Shown here: piece by piece, positions 7,003-15,460 of the stretch
Numbering within the stretch: the first letter of the stretch is position 1
How the letters are laid out: the number at the start of each line of letters is the position of its first letter
DNA from: an uncultured Blautia sp.
GTDB taxonomy: Bacteria > Bacillota > Clostridia > Lachnospirales > Lachnospiraceae
Direction of reading: 5' to 3'
DNA: 17,314 nucleotides
Assembly: GCA_900543715.1 (NCBI GenBank)
Contig: UQSX01000061.1
Location: 1 to 17,314, forward strand
Program-made: the position numbers and the translations under genes
The notes under the pieces: generated by a model
What the model was told of the DNA's origin: nothing
Database searches by the model: none
What the model saw: only the letters and a program-made list of their open reading frames with translations

Positions 7003-7770
7003 ATGAAAATAGCGGTTACAGGAAAAGGCGGTGTGGGAAAGACCACCTTCGCCGCAACCCTTGCCCGGCTTTATGCTGACGAAGGAAAACATGTTCTTGC
7101 AGCAGACGTAGACCCGGATGCCAATCTTGGATTGGCTCTGGGCTTTGACGAAGAAACCCTGGATTCTATAGTCCCCATTACTAAAATGAGAAAACTCATT
7201 GAAGAGAGAACAGGGGCCGGAGAGGATAATCAGTTCTATACACTGAATCCTAAGGTCAGCGATATTCCGGATACATACTCGAAAGAGGTAAACGGTGTAA
7301 AGCTTCTTGTTCTGGGAACAGTGGAGACAGGAGGAGGCGGCTGTGTATGTCCGGAGCATGTTATGCTCAGAAGGATCATCAATAACCTGGTCCTCCACAG
7401 AGACGATGTTGTGATCATGGATATGGAGGCCGGTCTGGAGCATCTGGGCCGGGGAACTACAGAATCTATGGATCAGTTTATCGTTGTGATCGAACCGGGA
7501 GCCAGAAGCGTACAGACTTATAAAAATGTAAAGCGCCTTGCAGATGATCTGGGTGTGAAACAGGTACGTGTAGTTGCCAACAAAGTAAGAAATGCAGAGG
7601 ATGAAGAATTTGTCAGAAGCCGTATACCGGCGGAGGATCTCCTGGGCTTCATTCACTACAATACAGAAGTTATGGATGCAGATCGTCGGGGAAAATCCCC
7701 TTACGATTTCAGCAATACAGTAAAAGAAGAAATCACACAAATTAAAAACATAATCGATCAGGGATTATGA
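7003..7770 (+). CDS. acsF: Second CooC-type nickel ATPase, probable acetyl-CoA synthase maturation factor AcsF
   Basis: A 255-residue SIMIBI ATPase with GKGGVGKT (residues 7-14), VDPDAN (36-41), a CxC nickel/zinc pair at Cys114 and Cys116 (GGGGCVCPEH), and switch II DMEAGLEH. It is a clear relative of the CooC at 4277-5047 but diverged, with differing residues around the CxC pair. AcsF proteins are ATPases known to insert nickel into the A-cluster of acetyl-CoA synthase. The gene lies only 20 bases upstream of acsB, which favours AcsF over a second CooC. I chose the ATG at 7003 because AGGAAAGG is 8 bases upstream and MKIAVTGKGG is the usual N-terminus. An in-frame GTG at 6994 overlaps that ribosome binding site. 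Confidence 0.87.
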   Translation: MKIAVTGKGGVGKTTFAATLARLYADEGKHVLAADVDPDANLGLALGFDEETLDSIVPITKMRKLIEERTGAGEDNQFYTLNPKVSDIPDTYSKEVNGVKLLVLGTVETGGGGCVCPEHVMLRRIINNLVLHRDDVVIMDMEAGLEHLGRGTTESMDQFIVVIEPGARSVQTYKNVKRLADDLGVKQVRVVANKVRNAEDEEFVRSRIPAEDLLGFIHYNTEVMDADRRGKSPYDFSNTVKEEITQIKNIIDQGL

Positions 7771-7790
7771 GATGTTAGGAGGAAAAAACA

Positions 7791-9917
7791 TTGACTTTAT
7801 TTGAAACAGTATTCAGCGGAAATGACGCTGTCTATGGATTGACAGAAAATGCAATTAACGCTGCTATCGAACAGCATGGTGCTGACAAAGCCGTCAGCTT
7901 CCCCAACACAGCATACAGCCTGCCATGCTATTATGCTGTAACAGGTGTAAAGGTTGGTACTTTAGGAGAGTTAAAGAACGCTCTGGGCGTAGTAAAAACT
8001 CTTATGACAAGAGAAAACAGAACTCATGACATTTTCATGTCCGGTGTTGCAACTGCTCTTTGCGCTGAGTTTATCGAAGTGCTGAAATATATTGACGGTG
8101 CAACTCCATATGAAGAGCCATGCTACGGACATCTGGCAGATGCTGTGATCCGTGAGCTGGGTGTACCTCTTGTAACTGGAGACATCCCAGGTGTAGCCGT
8201 TATCTTAGGCAAAGCTCCTACCACAGAAGAAGCTGTAGCTCTGGTTAAGAGCTATCAGGCACAGGGTATCCTGGTAACACTGGTTGGCGATATCATCGAT
8301 CAGTTATCAGAGGCCGGTATGAAGACTGGTGCAAACCTTCGTGTTATTCCTTTAGGAAAAGACGTAACAGCTGTTATTCATGTTGTATCTGTTGCTCTTA
8401 GAGCAGCCCTGATCTTCGGTAACATCACACCGGGAGATGCAGGAAATCTGATGAAGTATACAATGGAACGTGTTCCTGCATTTGTAAATGCTTTTGCTCC
8501 TTTAAACGATGTGATCGTAGCATGCGGCGCTGGCGCTATTGCTTTAGGCTTCCCTGTAATCACAAACCAGGAAGGCGTAGCTGAAGTACCAAAGAGCCTG
8601 ATCTGCCAGCCAGATGTAAGTAAATTCAACGCAACATCTCTGGAAGCCCGTGACATTAAGATTAAGATCACAAATATCGATATTCCTGTTGCTTTCGCTT
8701 CTGCATTTGAAGGCGAGATCATCCGCCGGGGCGATATGCAGGTTGAGTTCGACGGTTCACGTGTAGACTGTGCTGAGCTGGTACAGGCTGTAGACGCTAC
8801 AGAAATCGAAGATCACAAGATCACCATTGTAGGTCCTGATGTAGATGAGATGGAACTGGGAAGCAAGAACACTATCGCCTATGTTGTAAAAGTTGCTGGA
8901 AAGAATATGCAGTCTGACTTCGAACCGGTTATCGAGCGTAAGTTCCACAACTACATCAACTGCATCGAGGGCGTATACCATACAGGACAGCGTGATATGC
9001 TCCGTATCCGTATCGGAAAAGAAGCTTTTAACGCAGGTTTCCGTCTGAAACATATCGGTGAAGTACTTTATGTTTCTGTTAAAAACGAATTTGACGCAGT
9101 TGTTGATAAATGTGAGGTAACTATCTATACAGATCCTGCTGAATGTACAAGAGTACGTCATGAAGTTGCTATTCCAACCTTTGACAAACGTGACGAGCGT
9201 CTGGATACTCTTACAGATGAATCTGTTGATGTTTACTACAGCTGTATCCTGTGCCAGGCATTCTCACCATCTCATGTATGCGTGGTAACTCCGGAACGTC
9301 TGGGACTTTGCGGCGCTGTTTCATGGCTGGATGCAAAAGCTACAAACCAGCTGGATCCAAACGGACCATGTCAGGTGATCACAAAAGAAAGACCAATTGA
9401 TGAGAGAATCGGTGAATACGAAGACGTTAATGAAGCTGTTCAGAAATTCTCCCAGGGCGCTTTACAGGATGTATCTCTGTACTCCATTATGGAGAAGCCA
9501 ATGACTTCCTGCGGATGCTTTGAGTGTATCTGTGGTATTGAGCCATTCTCCAACGGCGTTGTTATTACAAACCGTGAGTATGCAGGAATGACACCTCTTG
9601 GAATGACATTCCCAGAGCTGGCTTCCATGACAGGCGGCGGCGTTCAGACACCTGGATTTATGGGACATGGTAAACACTTCATTTCTTCTAAGAAGTTCAT
9701 GAAAGCAGAAGGTGGTATCGAGCGTATTGTATGGATGCCTAAGGAACTGAAAGATACCGTTGCAGAGAGACTGAACAAAACAGCCAAAGAACTGTACGGA
9801 ATCGACAACTTTACAGATATGGTCGGAGATGAGACCATTGCTACCGATCCTGAAACACTGGTTGCATTCCTGACAGAAAAGAACCATCCTGCACTGGGCA
9901 TGGAACCAATGATGTAA
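7791..9917 (+). CDS. acsB: Acetyl-CoA synthase catalytic subunit (CODH/ACS)
   Basis: Condenses CO, a methyl group from the corrinoid protein and CoA into acetyl-CoA at the Ni-Ni-[4Fe-4S] A-cluster. All six A-cluster cysteines are present at Cys485, 488, 497, 507, 574 and 576. Their spacing (3, 9, 10, 67, 2) is identical to that of Moorella AcsB (506, 509, 518, 528, 595, 597), with a constant 21-residue offset from a shorter N-terminus. The last pair is in TSCGCFECI, the distal nickel site. The 708-residue length is typical. The start codon is TTG, supported by AGGAGG (7777-7782) eight bases upstream and the family-like N-terminus MTLFETVFSG. Arginine is mostly CGT, unlike the AGA/CGG mix of cooC, which suggests high expression. 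Confidence 0.97.
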   Translation: MTLFETVFSGNDAVYGLTENAINAAIEQHGADKAVSFPNTAYSLPCYYAVTGVKVGTLGELKNALGVVKTLMTRENRTHDIFMSGVATALCAEFIEVLKYIDGATPYEEPCYGHLADAVIRELGVPLVTGDIPGVAVILGKAPTTEEAVALVKSYQAQGILVTLVGDIIDQLSEAGMKTGANLRVIPLGKDVTAVIHVVSVALRAALIFGNITPGDAGNLMKYTMERVPAFVNAFAPLNDVIVACGAGAIALGFPVITNQEGVAEVPKSLICQPDVSKFNATSLEARDIKIKITNIDIPVAFASAFEGEIIRRGDMQVEFDGSRVDCAELVQAVDATEIEDHKITIVGPDVDEMELGSKNTIAYVVKVAGKNMQSDFEPVIERKFHNYINCIEGVYHTGQRDMLRIRIGKEAFNAGFRLKHIGEVLYVSVKNEFDAVVDKCEVTIYTDPAECTRVRHEVAIPTFDKRDERLDTLTDESVDVYYSCILCQAFSPSHVCVVTPERLGLCGAVSWLDAKATNQLDPNGPCQVITKERPIDERIGEYEDVNEAVQKFSQGALQDVSLYSIMEKPMTSCGCFECICGIEPFSNGVVITNREYAGMTPLGMTFPELASMTGGGVQTPGFMGHGKHFISSKKFMKAEGGIERIVWMPKELKDTVAERLNKTAKELYGIDNFTDMVGDETIATDPETLVAFLTEKNHPALGMEPMM

Positions 9918-9940
9918 TAATTTTAAAATATGCAGTATTG

Positions 9941-9978
9941 GGAAATGGGAGATGTCTCGCAGGAGGCCTCCCGTTTCC
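9941..9978 (+). terminator. Hairpin after acsB, weak terminator or attenuator
   Basis: GGAAATGGGAG (9941-9951) pairs with CTCCCGTTTCC (9968-9978) over 11 positions with one G-U wobble. The sequence after the stem is TGTGTAAAAG, with no proper T-run, so full intrinsic termination is doubtful. It could cause partial termination or protect the acsB 3' end, and so set the ratio between acsB and the corrinoid-protein genes. Confidence 0.5.
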
Positions 9979-10070
9979 TGTGTAAAAGTAAATTGACAAA
10001 AAAACTCCAAATAAGTTACAGAACAGACTGCAGTTTTATATAGTTTTTTGTATAATATTACAGGGGAAAC

Positions 10071-10100
10071 TTGTCAATATTGTGTGTAATGTAGTATAAT
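10071..10100 (+). promoter_or_regulatory. Internal promoter for acsD-acsC-acsE-acsV
   Basis: TTGTCA (10071-10076), an 18-bp spacer and a perfect TATAAT (10095-10100) form a good housekeeping promoter. Transcription would start near 10107 and give a leader of about 107 nt. A second TATAAT at 10051-10056 lacks a fitting -35 box. A perfect TTGACA at 9993-9998 lacks a clear -10 box at normal spacing. Confidence 0.65.
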
Positions 10101-10105
10101 GTAGG

Positions 10106-10171
10106 CGGCAAAATAGAGGGCTGCCATTTACCTCTTTGCCGTTTATATACAATGGGACGGTACCTTTGCCG
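10106..10171 (+). promoter_or_regulatory. Foldable leader of the acsD transcript with two alternative stems
   Basis: CGGCAAA (10106-10112) can pair with TTTGCCG at 10135-10141. That stem is extended inward by AGAGG with CCTCT after a small bulge. The same CGGCAAA can instead pair with a second TTTGCCG at 10165-10171. The two pairings exclude each other, as expected of a switchable leader, but no known riboswitch core is recognised. The region lies directly after the predicted transcription start and before the AAGGAGG of acsD. Confidence 0.4.
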
Positions 10172-10213
10172 GACCGCCTGTTGTAAAGAATAATATGAAG
10201 GAGGCTCATAGAA

Positions 10214-11155
10214 ATGCCGTTTAATCAGAAACCACAGAAGTTCAATGCAAGCATTAATACAGTTGAGATTGGATGCGGAGACAAAGCGATCAAATTAGGA
10301 GGAGAATGTACTTTTCCTTTCTATACATTTGATGCTCCTATGGAAAATGCACCGAAGATCGGTGTAGAAGTTTCCGATCTGGGTATTGCTTCCAATATTC
10401 CTGGTATCCAGAAGTTTTACGAAGGCGCTTCTACTATCGGAGAAATTGCGAAAAAAGCCGAGACAATGGAAGGCGCTGATTTTGTCTGCCTGCGCTTAGA
10501 GGGCGGAGATCCTAACGGAGAAGACAAATCCATTGATGAACTGATCGAAGTTGTAAAGGAAGTTGCAGACGCTGTTACCTGTCCTCTGGTAGTAGAAGGA
10601 TGCAAAAATGTTGAAAAAGATACAGAACTGCTTCCTAAGGTAGCTGAAGTTCTGCAGGGCAAGAACGCTCTGGTAATGTCTGCAAGAGAAGAAAACTACA
10701 AAGCTGTAGGTGCTGCTGCAGGTCTTGCTTACAACCAGAAAGTAGGCGCTGAATCTGCCGTTGATATCAACCTTGCAAAACAGTTAAACGTTGTTATGAC
10801 TCAGCTGGGAGTTAAGGCTCAGGACATCGTAATGAACGTTGGTTCTGCTGCAGTTGGTTATGGTTTTGAATATGTTGTTTCTACCATGGACCGTATTAAA
10901 GGTGCTGCTTTATCTCAGAATGATAATATGCTGCAGATGCCTATCATCACTGCAGTTGCTGATGAAGCATGGAGTGTAAAAGAGGCTATGGCTACTGAAG
11001 AGGATATGCCTGAGTGGGGTCCTCTGGAAGAGAGAGGAATCAGCATGGAAGTTCAGACAGCAGCTGCTGTATTAGCATCCGGTTCTGACGCCGTTATCCT
11101 GAAACATCCTCAGTCCGTTGCAACTATTTCAAAAATGATTAAAGAATTAATGTAA
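10214..11155 (+). CDS. acsD: Corrinoid iron-sulfur protein small subunit AcsD
   Basis: Small (beta) subunit of the CFeSP heterodimer, which carries the methyl group from methyl-THF to acetyl-CoA synthase. The 313 residues form a TIM-barrel protein of normal family length. It is recognised by its N-terminus (KFNASINTVEIG), the FPFYTFDAPMENAPKIGVEV segment, and the C-terminal stretch with EEDMPEWGPLEERGISMEVQTA and KHPQS. It has no iron-sulfur ligands of its own; its barrel pairs with the AcsC barrel to hold the cobamide. GAAGGAGG precedes the start. acsC follows after 24 bases, so the two subunits are co-translated. It is the first gene after the internal promoter. Confidence 0.96.
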   Translation: MPFNQKPQKFNASINTVEIGCGDKAIKLGGECTFPFYTFDAPMENAPKIGVEVSDLGIASNIPGIQKFYEGASTIGEIAKKAETMEGADFVCLRLEGGDPNGEDKSIDELIEVVKEVADAVTCPLVVEGCKNVEKDTELLPKVAEVLQGKNALVMSAREENYKAVGAAAGLAYNQKVGAESAVDINLAKQLNVVMTQLGVKAQDIVMNVGSAAVGYGFEYVVSTMDRIKGAALSQNDNMLQMPIITAVADEAWSVKEAMATEEDMPEWGPLEERGISMEVQTAAAVLASGSDAVILKHPQSVATISKMIKELM

Positions 11156-11179
11156 TCGTAAAACAGGAGGATATTAAAA

Positions 11180-12526
11180 ATGGCATTAACAGGTATTCAA
11201 ATCTTTAAAATGACACCAAAGAAAAACTGTAAGGAATGCGGCTGTCCTACATGTATGGCTTTCGCTATGAAAGTTGCTCAGGGCGCTCTGGAAATATCCA
11301 AATGTCCGCATATGTCTGAGGAAGCTCTGGCAGAGCTGTCTGAGGCTACTGCTCCCCCAATGAAGACCATCAAGGTTGGAACAGGCGAAGGAGAATACAC
11401 CTTAGGCGGAGAAACTGTTTTATTCAGACATGAGAAAACTTTTGTCAGCAAGACAAGATATGCTGTTTCTCTCTGCACATGCATGGATGACGCAGCAGTA
11501 GACGCAAAGATTGCTGAACTTCAGAAGGTTGATTATGAGCGTATCGGTGAAAGAATGCACGTGGAAATGGTTTATGTGAACTATGAAGATGGTGCAGACA
11601 AAGACCGCTATGTAGAAATGGTGAAGAAAGCAGCAGCAACAGGTAAGACTCTGATCCTGGGCTGCAAAGATGCAGAAGTTGCAAAGGCAGCTCTGGAAGT
11701 ATGCAAGGATGGCAAACCGGTATTAAACGGTGCTACAGCTGCAAACTATGCTGCTATGAATGACATTGCAAAAGAAGCAGGAGTTGTTCTGGGAGTATCC
11801 GGCGCTGACTTAAATGAAATCTATGATACAGTAGCAGCTTTAGAGAAAGCAGGAAACAAGAACCTGGTGATCGATGCTACAGGCGCTTCTGTAAAAGAAG
11901 CTTATGCAAACGCTGTACAGATCCGCCGCGCTGCACTGAAAGATCAGGACAGAACTTTCGGTTATCCTACAATCGTAAATACAGCAGCAGTTGCTCATGG
12001 TGACAGATATCTGCAGCAGGCCCTGGCTTCTCTGTTCACAGTAAAATATGGTTCTATCGTTGTTATGGAAACTCTGGATTACGCAGAGGCACTTCCTCTG
12101 TTCGGTCTGAGACAGAACGTATTTACAGATCCTCAGAAACCAATGAAGGTTGAGCCAGGCATTTACGCATTAAATGGCGCTGATGAGAATTCTCTGTGCC
12201 TGACAACTGTAGACTTTGCTCTTACATATTTCGTTGTTTCCGGCGAGCTGGAGCGTTCCGGTGTTCCATGCAACCTGATCATTTCCGATGCAGGCGGACT
12301 TTCCGTACTGACAGCATGGGCAGCAGGAAAACTGTCTTCCACTTCTGTTGCAACTTACATCAAAGAGAATGTAGAAGACAAAGTAAAATGCAGAAAACTG
12401 GTTATTCCTGGAAAAGTTGCCGTACTGAAAGGCGATATCGAGTCCAAACTTCCTGGATGGGAAATTATTGTTGCTCCTCTGGAGGCTGTACAGTTAGTAA
12501 AATTCCTGAAAGACTTAACTGCTTAA
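11180..12526 (+). CDS. acsC: Corrinoid iron-sulfur protein large subunit AcsC
   Basis: Large (alpha) subunit of CFeSP, which binds a low-potential [4Fe-4S] cluster and the cobamide whose cobalt carries the methyl group. The N-terminal domain shows the cluster cysteines in KNCKECGCPTC, followed by KCPHM (Cys17, Cys20, Cys25 and Cys42; Cys22 is an additional cysteine). A TIM-barrel domain follows, and a C-terminal Rossmann-like cobamide-binding domain begins near residue 325 (the region with LIISDAGGLSVLTAWAAGKLSS). The 448 residues match the family length. ACAGGAGG lies upstream of the ATG. It sits between acsD and acsE, its methyl donor enzyme. Confidence 0.96.
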   Translation: MALTGIQIFKMTPKKNCKECGCPTCMAFAMKVAQGALEISKCPHMSEEALAELSEATAPPMKTIKVGTGEGEYTLGGETVLFRHEKTFVSKTRYAVSLCTCMDDAAVDAKIAELQKVDYERIGERMHVEMVYVNYEDGADKDRYVEMVKKAAATGKTLILGCKDAEVAKAALEVCKDGKPVLNGATAANYAAMNDIAKEAGVVLGVSGADLNEIYDTVAALEKAGNKNLVIDATGASVKEAYANAVQIRRAALKDQDRTFGYPTIVNTAAVAHGDRYLQQALASLFTVKYGSIVVMETLDYAEALPLFGLRQNVFTDPQKPMKVEPGIYALNGADENSLCLTTVDFALTYFVVSGELERSGVPCNLIISDAGGLSVLTAWAAGKLSSTSVATYIKENVEDKVKCRKLVIPGKVAVLKGDIESKLPGWEIIVAPLEAVQLVKFLKDLTA

Positions 12527-12579
12527 TGTTTGCAAAAAGAGCTTGTTAAAAGAAAATTTTTTATAAAAGGAGAAACATT

Positions 12580-13365
12580 ATGGCAAAATTTATTACAATT
12601 GGTGAGAGACTTTCCACAACTGCACCTGCAGTAAACAAAGCTTTTACAGAGAGAGATCCTGAACCGATTCTGGCAAGAGCAAAACAGCAGCTGGATGCAG
12701 GCGCTGTTTACCTGGATGTAAACATCGGACCTGCTGAGAACGACGGCGAAGACTTAATGAAATGGGTAGTAGAACTCCTTCAGTCAAACTTCGACAACGT
12801 TCCTCTGGCACTGGATACTTCCAACAAAAAAGCTATCGAGGCTGGTATCTCTGTATATAACAGAGCAAAAGGAAAACCTATTGTAAACTCCGCAGATGCA
12901 GCTGGCAGAATTGAATATCTTGACCTGGCAGCAGCAAATGATGCGATCTGTATTGCCCTGTGTAACGGCGAAGGTCTTGCAAAAGATAATGACGAGCGTA
13001 TGATGTACTGCCAGACACTTCTGGAAAGAGGTATGGAGCACGGTATGGACGCTGCTGATATCTGGTTCGATCCTTTATTCCTGGTTGTTAAAGGTATGCA
13101 GGAGAAACAGATGGAAATCCTGGAAGCTATCAAAATGTTCAGCGATATGGGACTGAATTCTACAGGCGGTCTTTCCAATAACTCCAACGGTATGCCAAAA
13201 CATATCCGTCCGATCATGGACTCTGCTATGGTTGCTATGGCTATGATGCAGGGCCTGACATCTGCTATCGTTAACCCTAACGATAAGAGACTCATGGAGA
13301 CAATTAAATCCTGTGACGTTCTGAAGAACAATACATTATATGCAGATTCTTATCTGGAGCTTTAA
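12580..13365 (+). CDS. acsE: 5-methyltetrahydrofolate:corrinoid iron-sulfur protein methyltransferase
   Basis: Transfers the methyl group from 5-methyl-THF to Co(I) of the corrinoid iron-sulfur protein. It is a 261-residue TIM barrel of the pterin-binding (DHPS-like) family, the usual AcsE length. Folate-site residues known from Moorella AcsE have likely counterparts here: Asp79 in LALDTSN, Asn103 in IVNSADAAGR, Asp164 in WFDPL and Asn200 in GGLSNNSNG. YLDVNIGPAENDGE (44-57) is a conserved barrel strand. AAAGGAGA lies upstream of the start. Homologues also occur as domains of methionine synthase and in methylamine-type systems, but the genes on both sides fix the acetogenic role. Confidence 0.96.
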   Translation: MAKFITIGERLSTTAPAVNKAFTERDPEPILARAKQQLDAGAVYLDVNIGPAENDGEDLMKWVVELLQSNFDNVPLALDTSNKKAIEAGISVYNRAKGKPIVNSADAAGRIEYLDLAAANDAICIALCNGEGLAKDNDERMMYCQTLLERGMEHGMDAADIWFDPLFLVVKGMQEKQMEILEAIKMFSDMGLNSTGGLSNNSNGMPKHIRPIMDSAMVAMAMMQGLTSAIVNPNDKRLMETIKSCDVLKNNTLYADSYLEL

Positions 13366-13383
13366 TTCCCGGAAGGGTCCAAG

Positions 13384-13404
13384 GTCTCTGCAGTCGGCAG
13401 AGAC
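13384..13404 (+). other. Perfect 8-bp hairpin after acsE
   Basis: GTCTCTGC (13384-13391) and GCAGAGAC (13397-13404) are exact reverse complements around an AGTCG loop. No T-run follows. It is the first of two hairpins in the 134-bp acsE-acsV gap. Confidence 0.6.
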
Positions 13405-13436
13405 TCTGATCAACAGATAAAGATGAACATGAAGAG

Positions 13437-13470
13437 AGGAGCTGCTGCACATTTTCGTGCGGCAGTTCCT
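13437..13470 (+). other. 14-bp hairpin upstream of acsV
   Basis: The arms at 13437-13450 and 13457-13470 pair at all 14 positions (two G-U wobbles) around an ATTTTC loop. GTATAAAAC follows, so this is not an intrinsic terminator. Placed between the abundant acsDCE message and acsV, it may stabilise the upstream 3' end after RNA cleavage. Confidence 0.6.
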
Positions 13471-13499
13471 GTATAAAACAAAGAAAGGCAGAAATTCCT

Positions 13500-15434
13500 A
13501 TGTTTAAAGTGACTTTTAAGTTCGGAAGCGGCGAGGATGTCACGACCTTTGCCCAGGAAAATGAAAATCTGCTGGAAGCAGCCCGGAAGGTAAACGTAGC
13601 CATCGATGCCCCCTGCGGCGGAAATGCTTCCTGCGGAAAATGCAAAGTAAAAATTCTGGAGGGTGATATAGATTCTCCCAAGACCCGGCATATTTCCGAA
13701 GAGGAATACAGCGAAGGGTGGAGACTGGCATGTGTAAGTAAGGTGACAGGTGATGTTGCGGTACAGGTACCTGATATTGCGTCTGCTTACCGCAGTCGGA
13801 TGAAAGTTGCCGATTTGAGCTCGAATAAAGAAATTGAAATTTTCGAGAATGCAAAAAATGATATAGAAGCAGCAGGAATTGCCTTGACAAACAGCATGGG
13901 TGTCCTGGATGTTGAAATGGATGTGCCTACATTAGACGATACAATGCCGGATAATGAGCGGCTCATGCGGGCTATCAAGAAAAAAACAGGGGCTGCAAGA
14001 GTGCGTCTTCCTTTCCAGGTGTTAAATAAAATTGCCCGGGTTTTCCGTGCGTCTGATTTTCAGGTACGCTGTGTGATCCGTACCTCTACTGACAAGGAGG
14101 ATATTTTCGTTTATGACGTATATCCAAAAGATGCAGAGGTGGTTATCGGCGGTCTGGCAGTGGATATTGGAACTACCACAGTTTCCGCCCTTCTGATCAA
14201 CATGGAGACAGGAGAGATTATCGGAAAGGCCTCTGCCGGAAACGGACAGATCCGTTACGGAGCAGACGTGATCAACCGTATCATCGAGTCTATGAAACCG
14301 GGAGGAAGCAGGAAGCTCCAGGACGCGGTGATCAAAGAAACTATCAATCCTATGATCGAGCAGATGTGCAGAGCCAGCGGTTTTAATCCTGACCATATTT
14401 ACCGCATGTGTGTGGCAGGAAATACGACGATGAACCATCTGCTGACCGGAATGGAAGGAGATCCTATCCGTATGGAGCCTTACATTCCAACCTTCTTTAA
14501 GACCAATTCTCTGTTCGCTTCAGATATCGCTATCCGGATCAACCGGGATGCCCATATTATTGTGGCACCGAACATCGGAAGCTATGTAGGCGGGGATATT
14601 ACAGCCGGTACTTTGGTAAGTATGCTTTGGAACCGGCCGGAATTTTCTTTATTCATTGACTTGGGAACAAATGGTGAATTAGTCTTCGGAAACTCTGATT
14701 TTATGATGAGCTGTGCCTGCTCTGCAGGACCAGCCTTTGAAGGCGGAGATATCAGCTGCGGCATGCGGGCTACAGACGGAGCAATCGAGGCCTGTACTAT
14801 TGATAAAGAGACAATGGAGCCTTCTTATCATGTGATCGGTGAGGAAGGTCAGAAACCTATTGGCCTTTGCGGCTCTGGAATCATCGACGTGATCGCAGAA
14901 TTGTTCCGTACGGGCATCATCAACCCCAAGGGTAAATTTATCCGGGAGGGAAAACGTGTGCGTCATGACCAGTATGGCATGGGCAGTTATGTCCTGGCCT
15001 TTGAGGAAGAGGCGGGCTCTGTAAAAGATGTGGAAATCAATGAAGTGGATATTGATAACTTTATCCGGGCAAAGGGAGCAATTTTCTCTGCCATCCGTAC
15101 TATGCTGGCTTCCCTTGATTTCGACGTGGAAATGATTGATGATGTCTATGTGGCAGGAGGAATTGGAAGTGGAATCAATATGAGAAATGCTGTGCGGATT
15201 GGCATGTTCCCGGATATTCCCCTGGAAAAATTCCATTATATTGGAAATTCTTCTCTGTCCGGCGCTTATACCATGCTTCTTTCCAGAGAGGCAGAGCGCA
15301 AATGCTATGAGTTAGCATCCAACATGACTTATCTGGAATTGTCTGCAGTTCCAACTTATATGGATGAGTTTGTTGCCTGCTGCTTTATCCCCCATACGGA
15401 TACATCCCTGTTTCCGTCCTGTACACAGGAATAG
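13500..15434 (+). CDS. acsV: Corrinoid activation/regeneration protein (RACo type), [2Fe-2S] and ASKHA domains
   Basis: Reductive activator that returns inactive Co(II) of the corrinoid iron-sulfur protein to Co(I) at the cost of ATP. The 644 residues have the known RACo layout. A plant-type [2Fe-2S] ferredoxin domain comes first, with Cys39, Cys45, Cys48 and Cys78 (PCGGNASCGKC and LACVS). A linker and a middle domain follow. From about residue 217 there is a large ASKHA ATPase domain (the DUF4445 family), starting GGLAVDIGTTTVSALL, with later nucleotide-site motifs FIDLGTNGE and LCGSGIIDV, and VAGGIGSGIN near the end. Spacing from AAAGG to the ATG is rather long (about 11 bases), so translation may be weaker than for acsDCE, which suits a repair enzyme needed in small amounts. 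Confidence 0.94.
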   Translation: MFKVTFKFGSGEDVTTFAQENENLLEAARKVNVAIDAPCGGNASCGKCKVKILEGDIDSPKTRHISEEEYSEGWRLACVSKVTGDVAVQVPDIASAYRSRMKVADLSSNKEIEIFENAKNDIEAAGIALTNSMGVLDVEMDVPTLDDTMPDNERLMRAIKKKTGAARVRLPFQVLNKIARVFRASDFQVRCVIRTSTDKEDIFVYDVYPKDAEVVIGGLAVDIGTTTVSALLINMETGEIIGKASAGNGQIRYGADVINRIIESMKPGGSRKLQDAVIKETINPMIEQMCRASGFNPDHIYRMCVAGNTTMNHLLTGMEGDPIRMEPYIPTFFKTNSLFASDIAIRINRDAHIIVAPNIGSYVGGDITAGTLVSMLWNRPEFSLFIDLGTNGELVFGNSDFMMSCACSAGPAFEGGDISCGMRATDGAIEACTIDKETMEPSYHVIGEEGQKPIGLCGSGIIDVIAELFRTGIINPKGKFIREGKRVRHDQYGMGSYVLAFEEEAGSVKDVEINEVDIDNFIRAKGAIFSAIRTMLASLDFDVEMIDDVYVAGGIGSGINMRNAVRIGMFPDIPLEKFHYIGNSSLSGAYTMLLSREAERKCYELASNMTYLELSAVPTYMDEFVACCFIPHTDTSLFPSCTQE

Positions 15435-15460
15435 ACTATTAAAATATCCGAGGTGAAAAT

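Noticed and set aside
6985..7740. Minus-strand open frame (251 codons) opposite the acsF gene
   Set aside because: The plus-strand frame encodes an unmistakable P-loop ATPase over the same bases; the antisense protein has no family resemblance.
9462..10010. Minus-strand open frame running from the acsB-acsD gap into acsB
   Set aside because: Most of it is antisense to the conserved C-terminus of AcsB; the translation is Cys/His/Phe-rich without domains.
9993..10021. TTGACA at 9993 as a promoter -35 box for acsD
   Set aside because: The -35 match is perfect, but at 16-18 bp spacing no acceptable -10 box follows (TTACAG at best); the pair at 10071-10100 is better.
12196..12549. Plus-strand open frame overlapping the end of acsC
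   Set aside because: It is an out-of-frame reading within the cobamide-binding domain of AcsC, rich in Arg and Cys, with no start signal.
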